A stretch of DNA of 64,000 bases from the NCBI GenBank assembly GCA_012932295.1, contig JAAONU010000002.1, positions 38,065,521-38,129,520 of the forward strand. Reading direction: 5' to 3'. Shown piece after piece: positions 11,537-22,560 of this stretch. The position numbers and the translations under genes are program-made. How positions within the stretch are numbered: position 1 is the first letter of the stretch; every line of letters begins with the position of its first letter. Source of the stretch: Cyclina sinensis (Eukaryota > Mollusca > Bivalvia > Venerida > Veneridae). Below the pieces are notes generated by a model, which saw only the letters and a program-made list of their open reading frames with translations, ran no database searches and had not been told where the DNA came from.

Positions 11537-14500
11537 TCAAGCGATTTGTGACAAGTTTGCCATCTCTGTGTTCATGAAATTCGCCAGCTCTGCGAGGACA
11601 TTTGGATCTTTTCCTTCCAGAAGGTTGATAGATACGTCGAAGTAATCATCTAATTTCCATTTCTGCAGAGATTGCACAAGTTCTAACATTGTGTTGATAA
11701 GACAAATGTCCCTGTTCTCTTGATTCCAGTAGTCAGCCTCATCAGCATGGCGTTCACAAGACCACAGCACCTGGGTCTGTTTGTAAATAAATAAACCAAC
11801 AATTCAAACATCTTTGAAAGAAGTTTGTCATTACTAAACGTTTGACATTTCCACTATAACAATTACCTTGAATTTCAGATCTATATAGATATTTGTCATC
11901 CTTATTTCACATACTAACATTTGTTTTTTATTTACAACGATAAGATTTAAGAAGAGAAACAATGAAAGTGACTTCTGAAATTGTTCTACAGATATAGAAT
12001 AAAACTGTATTATATATGACACGATATTTTATTTTGAACAAGAGGGTCTTGGTTGCTAACCTGAAAAGAAACTATCAAACAACTGGTGGGGGTGGGGGTG
12101 TCACCTAAGGCATGTGTCGAATGGCAAACTGTTCAAATACCACATTAAATATAAAAAATATCATTAAACCAAGAAATCTTTAGGCCTTATAGTTTCAAAC
12201 AAGAAGTTTTTTAAAAACTTTTTTTCCCATTTAACTCTATGTAAGATCAAGTGAACAATTCGGCGGGGTCAATTTTGATCCAAGGGCCATGATTGTATAA
12301 ACTTGTTACAGGTCCTCTAGACAATCATACAAACCAAACATCTTAACTCTAGCCCTTATAGTTTCTGACAAGATGATTTTAAAGCTTTTCCTATATAAGT
12401 CTATGTAAAATCAACTGACCCTTTGGGTGGGACAAATTTTGACTCAAAAACCATGATTAATATCTGCTTTGGTAGAGATCCACTAAATGATCAACCAAAT
12501 ATCTAAGCTGTAAGCCTTGTGATCCAGACAAGAAGATTTTAAAAGTTGTTCCTTTCAGTTGCCATGGCAACAAGAGTTCTGCATGGAATTCCATTTTACG
12601 ACCACACAAGCATCATTTCTGTAAAATTTAATAATTGCAATTGATCCAATGGTATAGGAGATATTGTTTAAAGTCAATTGTGGCCGACAGACAGACAGAC
12701 AGACGACGGACAAAAAAGCATCTTAGATGCTACACCTGACCTTCAGTCAGGTGAGCTAAAAATGCAGTAAATGATTAAATACAGCAAAGATACCTTTAAA
12801 ACATGTGAGCTAATTCCAGGAAGTTTACTCGTTGATCTCGACTGACAGACCGCAAAATACTTCTTCAGGAGTTTAAGAGTGCGTTTCCTGCATCCAAACC
12901 CTTTATCTACGCTGGACAAAAGGGCACGCTCAGCGCGTGAGTAGGAAATAGCCCAGAACAAATCCTTCTTCGGTACAAGGTGTATGCCGGCTTGAAAAAC
13001 CGCGTGGATGAGGTCTTCATCAAAGGCATTTCGTGTTGCGGGTCTTGGCCAGTTTTTAAATTGGAGTGAACACTTCAGGGAGGCTGTCACATCAACGCTT
13101 ATCTTATGCTTAATGCCCGACCTATCACTTGGTGTGATGGTAAGAGTAAGAGCTGGGCCATGACAAGCATTGCTAATGCTAACTTCTGAAAAAAAGTGAA
13201 TAACACTCTCAACAGATAACTTAGTCGTTTTAAACATATGACTGAATAAAGAAGACTCGGTCACTTTAAACATATAAAAAAATATCAAAAACGACTAAAT
13301 AAGGAATAAACCAATCTTGCCAATCATTCCAATTCTTATAAACCTATCAGAACTTAGGCTAGCAATGTTTTAAACATAAATATGGCAAATCCACTCAAGC
13401 CATTTCTGTCAATCAATATCGAATCTATGGACGAATAACTTGCTGTTTAAGTCAGTTTAACATCAAAGCTGTTGACAAAACCAATGCTATAATATTGAAT
13501 GAATTCCAGCATCAAAACTAGCCTCTGATAGGCAGTGAATTAAAATATCAAGACACACACACGTATTAAGGTTTCTGGTTCACTCGATACTAGTTAAAAC
13601 TATTTACCGCTTAAACCAAGAGCATCTCTCGCTGTTCTTATCTTCTTATGGAGATCTTGCTTCACGTCATGTGGAAGGAGGTGTATACGAAATGGTTTAC
13701 CGCTATTATTAACGACTGACTGCATGTATCCAAACTGAGATACATGCTGGAATATCGGCGGGACATTGTGACTGTTGACTTCCACAACAACATAACCATT
13801 CGGTATTTGTGAACTCCCAAAATCATAACTTGTCTTTACCAATTTAACATTTGCCTGGATGTTTGCCTGAGCAGCATTCTAAAAAAAAAGACAAAAAGGA
13901 GAAACACTGACCAAATGTTTAGGCGAACATAAGTGCAGTACAATTTGTCAAGTATTTTCAGACATCGGGATAACCCAATATACGTAAGACATTGACTCTT
14001 CGAAAAGAACTAAAAAGGGACGTCAGGCCATAAAATCTTCTGAAAGGTTGTAATTACAAATACTACAATGAAACATAGTCAACAATATCAGAAACAAGAT
14101 GTTCTTGCTTTCAATAAAAAATCTCTATTAGTTTCACTTCTTTAGTAAACTTATTCCAGGTAATTTCGTATTTTTTCAAAGTCAAAAAGGTTAAAAACTA
14201 TTTGTCAAAACAATAACATTTCAGTTTTGCAGTCATTTTCAGTTTGTGAGATTTTGACAACTGATCAAAATTACTTTGTGATGTTTTTTGTTTGTTTGTT
14301 TCTTTTCCTGGCCAGATATATAAAAATTACTGAACTGATCACAGTCAAGTTCGGCAGTTTTAAATCATGTGAGGTGGATCAATAGACATGTTGGATAAAA
14401 CAAGTGGAATTAAAAATATAGTCAAATATCAGACTGTCAGCAACTGTCAGCAACTAACAATTACCAGGTAATATCAATCAAGTTTTAGCTAAGAAGCAGC

Positions 14501-14850
14501 ATTATACTAACCTGGTTCATTGATACCTGTTCGAATCTGTAACACACCTTTCCGCTTCCAAAAATCCGTGTCGGTTCTACATTAAAGATAATGTTTGTGT
14601 CAAATTCATCTGCTTTTCCTATTTTTGCATTAATGGGGTAGCTACCCGCTTTCACAATTTGATGACCGTAAATTTCGCCAAACTGTTGTTCCCTGGCATG
14701 ACTTATTAGATCAGTCAGTACCTCGTCCGCATAAGCTCTTGATTTTTTCTTGTCATCGTCATCAAGGGATACTTTGTCCAGCATTTCATCTACATATCGC
14801 CTGCGTTTCTTTGTTGACTGGCTCACAGTAAAAGAAATAGGTTGCCACAT
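11537..14850 (-). CDS. cGLR: cGAS-like receptor (Mab-21 nucleotidyltransferase)
   Basis: Four exons on the minus strand: 14850-14512, 13878-13608, 13185-12794 and 11776-11537. All borders are GT-AG and the phases fit (0, 1, 0), giving 413 residues. Catalytic features of the cGAS/cGLR fold are all visible: G69-S70 in KAGSYPINAKIG, E82 and D84 in DEFDTNIIF, and the third acidic residue D235 in KISVDVT. Further family landmarks follow: GPALTLTI, LVPKKDLFWAISYSRAERAL, CRKRTLKLLKK, SSHVLK, WSCER and DYFDVSINLL. Such enzymes make a cyclic di- or trinucleotide when they bind nucleic acid, which activates STING. The zinc-ribbon cysteines of vertebrate cGAS are missing, as in many invertebrate cGLRs. 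The start is set by an in-frame TAG 12 bases before the ATG. It faces the LRR gene tail to tail. Ligand and product are unknown. Confidence 0.9.
12030..12765. repeat. Bivalve-type tandem interspersed repeat in cGLR intron 3
   Basis: About three diverged copies of a unit near 150 bp recur, each with TCTATGTAAAATCA-like, GGGACAAATTTTGA-like and ACAAGAAGATTTTAAA-like parts. They are followed by GTTGCCATGGCAACAAGAGT, a short (GACA)n run near 12690-12702, and a terminal segment ending AGGTGAGCTAAAAAT. This arrangement resembles a repeat I know from bivalve genomes. It lies wholly in the intron between the last two cGLR exons (11777-12793). Confidence 0.75.
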
Positions 14851-14988
14851 TTTGCAAAACTACTTATTGACGATTCTGCAAATAAATACCGAATTGGTTA
14901 TAATGAAAATGATTACATACACTGATCAAATTAAATAAAGGAGCGCAAATATGTTATGGCGCAAATTGCCCACCATACTAAATATTCG

Positions 14989-14997
14989 CTGCAAATT
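14989..14997. repeat. Left 9-bp target site duplication
   Basis: CTGCAAATT directly abuts the left end of the foldback element. An identical copy abuts the right end at 28354-28362. Confidence 0.9.
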
Positions 14998-15021
14998 ATG
15001 AACGTGAAGTTGGCACATAGA

Positions 15022-18000
15022 TCGCAGCTCTACATCTAGCTCTGCAATCTTATATCAATGCAGAGCTGGGTCGCAGCTCTACATCCAGCTCTGCAATCTT
15101 ATATCACTGCAGAGCTGGGTCGCAGCTCTACATCCAGCTCTGCAATCTTATATCAATGCAGAGCTGGCTCGCAGCTCTACATCCAGCTCTGCAATCTTAT
15201 ATCACTGCAGAGCTGGGTCGCAGCTCTACATCCAGCTATGCAATCTTATATCACTGCATAGCTGGGTCGCAGCTCTACATCCAGCTCTGCAATCTTATAT
15301 CACTGCAGAGCTGGGTCGCAGCTCTACATCCAGCTCTGCAATCTTATATCACTGCAGAGCTGGGTCGCAGCTCAACATCCAGCTCTACAATCTTACATCA
15401 TTGCAGAGCTGGTTCGCAGCTCTACATCCAGCTCTGCAATCTTATATCATTGCAGAGCTGGTTCGCAGCTCTACATCCAGCTCTGCGATCTTATATCATT
15501 GCAGAGCTGGGTCGCAGCTCTACATCCAGCTCTGCAATCTTATAATTGCAGAGCTGGGTCGCAGCTCTACATCTGGCTCTGCAATCTTATATCATTGCAG
15601 AGCTGGGTCGCAGTTCTACATCCAGCTCTGCAATATTATAATTGCAGAGCTGGGTCGCAGCTCTACATCTGGCTCTTCAATCTTATATCATTGCAGAGCT
15701 GGGTCGCAGCTCTACATCCACCTCTGCAATCTTATATCATTGCATAGCTGGGTCGCAGACTTACATCCAGCTATGCAATCTTATATAATTACGGACCTAC
15801 ATCCAGCTCTGCAATCTTATATCATTGCAGAGCTGGGTCGCAGCTCTACACCCAGCTCTGCAATCTAATATCATTGCATAGCTGGGTCGTAGATCTACAT
15901 CTAGCTCTGAAATCTTATATCATTGCACAGCTGGGTCGCATGTATATCCAGCTCTGCAATCTTATATCATTGCAGAGCTGGGTCGCAGCTCTACATCCAG
16001 CTCTGCAATATTATAATTGCAGAGCTGGGTCGCAGCTCTACATCTGGCTCTTCAATCTTATATCATTGCAGAGCTGGGTCGCAGCTCTACATCCACCTCT
16101 GCAATCTTATATCATTGCATAGCTGGGTCGCAGACTTACATCCAGCTATGCAATCTTATATAATTACGGACCTACATCCAGCTCTGCAATCTTATATCAT
16201 TGCAGAGCTGGGTCGCAGCTCTACACCCAGCTCTGCAATCTAATATCATTGCATAGCTGGGTCGTAGATCTACATCTAGCTCTGAAATCTTATATCATTG
16301 CACAGCTGGGTCGCATGTATATCCAGCTCTGCAATCTTATATCATTGCAGAGCTGGGTCGCAGCTCTACATCCAGCTCTGCAATCTAATATCATTGCAGA
16401 GCTGGGTCGCAGCTCTACATCCAGCTCTGCAATCTTATATCATTGCAGAGCTGGGTCGCAGCTCTACATCCAGCTCTGCAATCTTATATCATTGCAGCTC
16501 TACATCCAGCTCTGCGATCTTATATAATTGCAGAGCTGGGTCGCAGCTCTACATCCAGCTCTGCAATCTTATAATTGCTGAGCTTGGTCGCAGCTCTACA
16601 TCTAGCTCTGCAATCTTATATCATTGCAGAGCTTGGTCGCAGCTCTACATCCAGCTCTGCGATCTTATATCATTGCAGAGCTGGGTCGCAGCTCTACATC
16701 CAGCTCTGCAATTTTATAATTGCAGAGCTTGGTCGCAGCTCTACATCTAGCTCTGCAATCTTATATCAATGCAGAGCTTGGTCGCAGCTCTACATCTAGC
16801 TCTGCAATCTTATATCACTGCAGAGCTGGGTCGCAGCTCTACACCCAGCTCTGCAATCTTATATCACTGCATAGCTGGGTCCTAGATCTACATCTAGCTC
16901 TGAAATCTTATATCATTGCAGAGCTGGGTCGCATGTCTACATCCAGCTCTGCAATCTTATATCATTGCAGAGCTGGGTCGCAGCTCTACATCCAGCTCTG
17001 CAATCTAATTTCATTGCAGAGCTGGGTCGCAGCTCTACATCCAGCTATGCAATCTTATATCATTGCAGAGCTGGGTCGCAGCTCTACATCCAGCTCTGCA
17101 ATCTTATAATTGCAGAGCTGGGTCGCAGCTCTACATCTGGCTCTGCAATCTTATATCATTGCAGAGCTGGGTCGCAGCTCTACATCCAGCTCTGCAATCT
17201 AATTTCATTGCAGAGCTGGGTCGCAGCTCTACATCCAGCTCTGCAATCTTATATCATTGCAGAGCTGGGTCGCAGCTCTACATCCAGCTCTGCAATCTTA
17301 TAATTGCAGAGCTGGGTCGCAGCTCTACATCTGGCTCTGCAATCTTATATCATTGCAGAGCTGCGTCGCAGCTCTACATCCAGCTCTGCAGTCTTATATC
17401 ATTGCATAGCTGGGTCGCAGACTTACATCCAGCTATGCAATCTTATATAATTACGGACCTACATCCAGCTCTGCAATCTTATATCATTGCAGAGCTGGGT
17501 CGCAGCTCTACACCCAGCTCTGCAATCTAATATCATTGCATAGCTGGGTCGTAGATTTACATCCAGCTCTGATATCTTATATCATTGCAGAGCTGGGTCG
17601 CATGTCTACATCCAGCTCTGCAATCTTATATCATTGCAGAGCTGGGTCGCAGCTCTACATCCAGCTCTGCAATCTAATATCATTGCAGAGCTGGGTCGCA
17701 GCTCTACATCCAGCTCTGCAATCTTATATCATTGCAGAGCTGGGTCGCAGCTCTACATCCAGCTCTGCAATCTTATATCATTGCAGAGCTGGGTCGCAGA
17801 CTTACATCCAGCTCTGCAATCTTATATAATTACAGACCTACATCCAGCTCTGCAATCTTATATCATTGCAGAGCTGGGTCGCAGCTCTACATCCAGCTCT
17901 GCGATCTTATATCACTGCAGAGCTGGGTCGCAGCTCTACATCCAGCTCTGCAATCTTATATCATTGCAGAGCTGGGTCGCAGACTTACATCCAGCTCTGC

Positions 18001-20320
18001 AATCTTATATAATAACAGACCTACATCCAGCTCTGCAATCTTATATCATTGCACAGCACGGTCGTAGATCTACATGTAGCTCTGCAATCTTATATCATTG
18101 CAGAGCTGGGTCGCAGCTCTACATCCAGCTCTGCAATCTTATATCACTGCAGAGCTGGGTCGCAGCTCTACATCCAGATCTGCAATCTCATATCACTGCA
18201 GAGCTGGGTCGCAGCTCTACATCCAGCTCTGCAATCTTATATCCCTGCAGAGCTGGGTCGCAGCTCTACATCTAGCTCTGCAATCTTATATCAATGCAGA
18301 GCTGGGTCGCAGCTCTACATCCAGCTCTGCAATCTTATATCACTGAAGAGCTGGGTCGCAGCTCTACATCCAGCTCTGCAATCTTATATCACTGCAGAGC
18401 TGGGTCGCAGCTCTACATCCAGCTCTGCAATCTTATATCACTGCAGAGCTGGGTCGCAGCTCTACATCCAGCTCTGCAATCTTATATCACTGCAGAGCTT
18501 GGTTGCAGCTCAACATCCAGCTCTGCAATCTTATATCACTGCAGAGCTGGGTCGCAGCTCTTCACCCAGCTCTGCAATCTTATATCACTGCATAGCTGGG
18601 TCGTAGATCTACATCTAGCTCTGAAATCTTATATCATTGCAGAGCTGGGTCGCTCTACATCCAGCTCTGCAATCTTATATCATTGCAGAGCTGGGTCGCA
18701 GACTTACATCCAGCTCTGCAATCTTATATAATTACAGACTTACATCCAGCTCTGCAATCTTATATCATTGCAGAGCTGGGTCGCAGCTCTACATCCAGCT
18801 CTGCGATCTTATATCACTGCAGAGCTGGGTCGCAGCTCTACATCCAGCTCTGCAATCTTATATCATTGCAGAGCTGGGTCGCAGACTTACATCCAGCTCT
18901 GCAATCTTTTATAATTACAGACCTAAATCCAGCTCTGCAATCTTATATCATTGCAGAGCTGGGTCGCAGCTCTAAATCCAGCTCTGCAATCTTATATCAC
19001 TGCAGAGCTGGGTCGCAGCTCTACATCCAGCTCTGCAATCTTATATCACTGCAGAGCTGGGTCGCAGCTCTACACCCAGCTCTGCAATCTTATATCACTG
19101 CATAGCTGGGTCGTAGATCTACATCTAGCTCTGAAATCTTATATCATTGCAGAGCTGGGTCGCATGTCTACATCCAGCTCTGCAATCTTATATCATTGCA
19201 GAGCTGGGTCGCAGCTCTACATCCAGCTCTGCAATCTTATAATTGCAGAGCTGGGTTGCAGCTCTACATCTGGCTCTGCAATCTTATATCATTGCAGAGC
19301 TGGGTAGCAGCTCTACATCCAGCTCTGCAATCTTATATCATTGCATAGCTGGGTCGCAGACTTACATCCAGCTATGCAAACTTATATAATTACTGACCTA
19401 TATCCAGCTCTGCAATCTTATATCATTGCAGAGCTGGGTCGCAGCTCTACACCCAGCTCTGCAATCTTATATCATTGCATAGCTGGGTCGTAGATCTACA
19501 TCTAGCTCTGAAATCTTATATCATTGCAGAGCTGGGTCGCATGTCTACATCCAGCTCTGCAATCGTATATCATTGCAGAGCTGGGTCGCAGCTCTACATC
19601 CAGCTCTGCAATCTAATATCATTGCAGAGCTGGGTCGCAGCTCTACATCCAGCTCTGCAATCTTATATCATTGCAGAGCTGGGTCGACGCTCTACATCCA
19701 GCTCTGCAATCTTATATCATTGCAGAGCTGGGTCGCAGACTTACATCCAGCTCTGCAATCTTATATAATTACAGACCTACATCCAGCTCTGCAATCTTAT
19801 ATCATTGCACAGCACGGTCGTAGATCTACATGTAGCTCTGCAATCTTATATCATTGCAGAGCTGGGTCGCAGCTCTACATCCAGCTCTGCATTCTTATAT
19901 CATTGCAGAGCTGGATCATAGATCGACAACTAGCTCTGCATTGTTATTGTCATTGCAAAGCTGATTCCCAGCTCTTAATCTAGGCTATCGACATCTTAAT
20001 TTGCAATATATGCTTAATACAGATCTGGGTATAATATCTTAATATAGCACACTAATCTTGTATCTTTGCTCTAGGAGAACTGTGTCGTAGTTCGACATCT
20101 GGTTGCAATTTAACATAAGTGCAGAGGTTGATTGTTTATAGATATCTAGCTCTGTTATCTATCATAAGTGCAGAGCTGGGTCGTAGATCGACATCTAGGT
20201 CTGCAATCTTGTTTCACTGCAGTGCTGGATCTCAGCTCTACATCTAGATCTGCAGTCTTTTTTTCATTGCAGTGCTGGGTCGTAGACAACGAGCTCTTCA
20301 AACATTTGTTTTTACTTCTT
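15022..20320 (+). repeat. Left arm: about 100 copies of a 49-bp hairpin monomer
   Basis: The monomer is 49 bp: GCAGAGCTGG, a 15-nt loop GTCGCAGCTCTACAT, CCAGCTCTGC, then a 14-nt AT-rich linker (AATCTTATATCATT). Each copy can thus form a 10-bp hairpin. Because 49 is not a multiple of three and the unit lacks stops in all three frames, long artificial frames arise with recurring QSWVAALHPALQS, AELGRSSTSSSAIL and CRAGSQLYIQLCN. Shortened monomers recur, such as TATAATTGCAG and TAATTACGGACCTACATCC. Copies beyond about 19900 are strongly decayed. Confidence 0.95.
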
Positions 20321-21117
20321 TTTACATATTCATTATTCAGTTTCAATTAGGTCTGCAAAATTTTAATGGTATTTCAGTATATCTTCACTGTAGAGCGTTA
20401 TCTTAATGACGTTTCAGATGAGCATAGTTATTTGACCAAATAGATTTGTAATGGTGTTATTATTATACAGAAACAAAAACTGGAAGGATAGAACTTGTTT
20501 TAGTTTTGTCTACTTTTCATGTACAGTCCTGTAGGTCTATTTACACTTTTGGCGGCTCTTGCAAAGAAATGTTTGATTTTCTCATATCTGCAAGGGGAAC
20601 TTTGATCTTTTCCCTGCTTTCTTGCTACCTTGTCACTACGGTGGAAAAGCTGTTATACATGTTTAAAAGTAATGTATTCCGTATAAGAAAAACATAAACA
20701 TTGGATTCGTTTTTTTATCTCGATCCAAAGAAATGCGACGTAGTATATCGTACTACATTTAACGAGCAACTGAGTCGTGTTGAAACGACATGCAAAGTCA
20801 AGTGCATTATTTTCAAGATTACAATAAGATGAGAGACAGATGCGCTCAAGAAGGAATGCATTAAAACAAGAAGTATACACTAGCTATGGCTATGAATACA
20901 AAGTGCGTAAAAGATTAGTTTTGATGCAAGCATCAAAAGCGGCGCGCATATTTTTAAAGTATGGTTTAAATTCACCAAAAAAATATTATAGTGTTTGTTT
21001 TTGATGCTATGAGCAAAATTATTTACTGCTGGGTTGTAACATTTTTGACAGAATTCATGAACTGTTTGTTTTATTGGTTGTTTATGATTTTTCCTTTATA
21101 TCTAACCAACAAGTATC

Positions 21118-21304
21118 AGTTTCTCCACAAATGAATGACTTTCTTCACTGTCTCTAACATGAGTCTGAGACAGTGGTGAGAGACGAATGACCTTAAGGCA
21201 AAACGTTCGAGATCAATCGCCACAGAGAAATTTACACTCATTCCAGTGATCGAACTTTTGATTCTTAATACAGTACTGTACCAATTGAGCTCAGCAGGTG
21301 GGCA
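21118..21304 (-). repeat. tRNA-derived SINE, minus strand
   Basis: Read on the minus strand from about 21304, the sequence starts CCTGCTGAGCTCAATTGGTA, a good RNA polymerase III A box (TGAGCTCAATTGG). About 35 nt later comes a B-box-like GTTCGATCACTGG. A non-tRNA tail follows to about 21118 and includes CTGTCTCAGACTCATG. The tRNA-like head is degenerate, so a working tRNA gene is unlikely. Confidence 0.6.
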
Positions 21305-22094
21305 TCTGTCTTAAAGGAAAATGTAAGAGGTCCACGAACGTTTAACTATCAAATAAAGAAGGGTCATCAAATTACACTTCTCGTTGTTTACGGGATAAAA
21401 TGGAAAACGAAATTTTATCCATTTCGTAGCAAAACATAAAATAAATTAATTTTACTCAATCCAGTTGACAGATACAATGGTATAAAATACATCTGGGTGC
21501 TAGTAATTATAGACACAGAATAAGGTTGTGCCATCGTCCCATCGCATTTTCTGGTAAAATAAGGGTCATGATCGGAACACCGTCACGGTAGGACTAGATA
21601 ACATGCTTAGAAGTGAAAAAAAATACTCTATAGTATTCACAATGTAACGACTTAGTGACGTAGTGAACAGATATGTTTCTTTTATCTATATCTCTTCAAA
21701 AGAATCATTGTGTTTGAATTTACACAGGCAGCTGCTAAGCAATGCATAGATTGATGAATCTGTTTAAACGACAGATTTTGTGCAATTTAGATTTTAGTTG
21801 AAGTTGTACGAAGTAAGGACGATCTGCATTTCAGAATTTACACTGTAAGGCACTTTAGACTTTTTGTCCATCCGTAGAATGTAGAAAGAAAAAGAAAGAA
21901 ATGCAAAAAGTTTATTTACTACAATATGTTTGTAACAACACGGATATAGATTGTTACAAAACTCTTATCAACAAGAGCCATGTGTTTGCTTATTGGAAAA
22001 ATGTATATGTAGCAGCAGCGCAACATAATTCAATTTCGGTAATGATAACTAATGGCTGAAGTAATTACAGATTTGAAAGTTAAAGGTCAATAAC

Positions 22095-22545
22095 ATAAAA
22101 ATCATGCATAGTAGCGTTATCATTCTTGTGCGCTGCACTCCACCACAGTGAGATCTTTCAACCTATGAAGTTTCAAGTAGATACCTGCAATACTTTTGAG
22201 ATAAGCTCGGGACAAAAAGTATTAAAAATAACAAAGGGCACTAAATAAAACATTATAAAAAGCAGAGTTATCATTCTTGCGCATAACATTCCTCCTCAAT
22301 AAGATCTATCCACCTATAAAGTTTCATGTGGACATCTCAAAGACATTTTGAGTTCTGCTCCACTCAGGTGAAAATTAAGTATGAAAAAACAAAGATTATT
22401 AAGGGTAAAGTTATCACTCTTCTACACTGCACACCTCCTGAGTGAGCTCTACCCACATATTATGATGTTTCATGTTGATAACTCAAAGTCTTTTTAAGTA
22501 ATGCTTTGAAAAATAACAAAAGGCAATAACTGAAAAAAACTATGC
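22095..22545. repeat. Three decayed copies of a ~140-bp tandem repeat
   Basis: The sequence repeats a block with GTTATCATTCTTGCGC, then CTCCTCA, TGAGATCTATCCACCTAT-like, AAGTTTCA, and AACAAAGGGCAATAA-like parts. Three blocks begin near 22113, 22266 and 22408. This type of repeat is widespread in bivalves as far as I recall. Divergence between copies is high. Confidence 0.6.
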
Positions 22546-22560
22546 AGATGGAGTGATGCA

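Larger units (their letters stand above)
20321..22560. other. Unique core of the foldback element
   Basis: This 2.2-kb spacer between the arms has no monomers and no supported coding sequence; only short chance frames are present. It contains a SINE (21118-21304) and a degraded bivalve-type tandem repeat (22095-22545), so it has itself collected insertions. No transposase-like motif was recognised. Confidence 0.7.

Noticed and set aside
15058..19983. Many overlapping plus-strand frames of 60-213 codons
   Set aside because: They are produced by the 49-bp monomer, which lacks stops in all three frames; the same peptides appear in rotating order. No start context, splice or codon signal supports coding.
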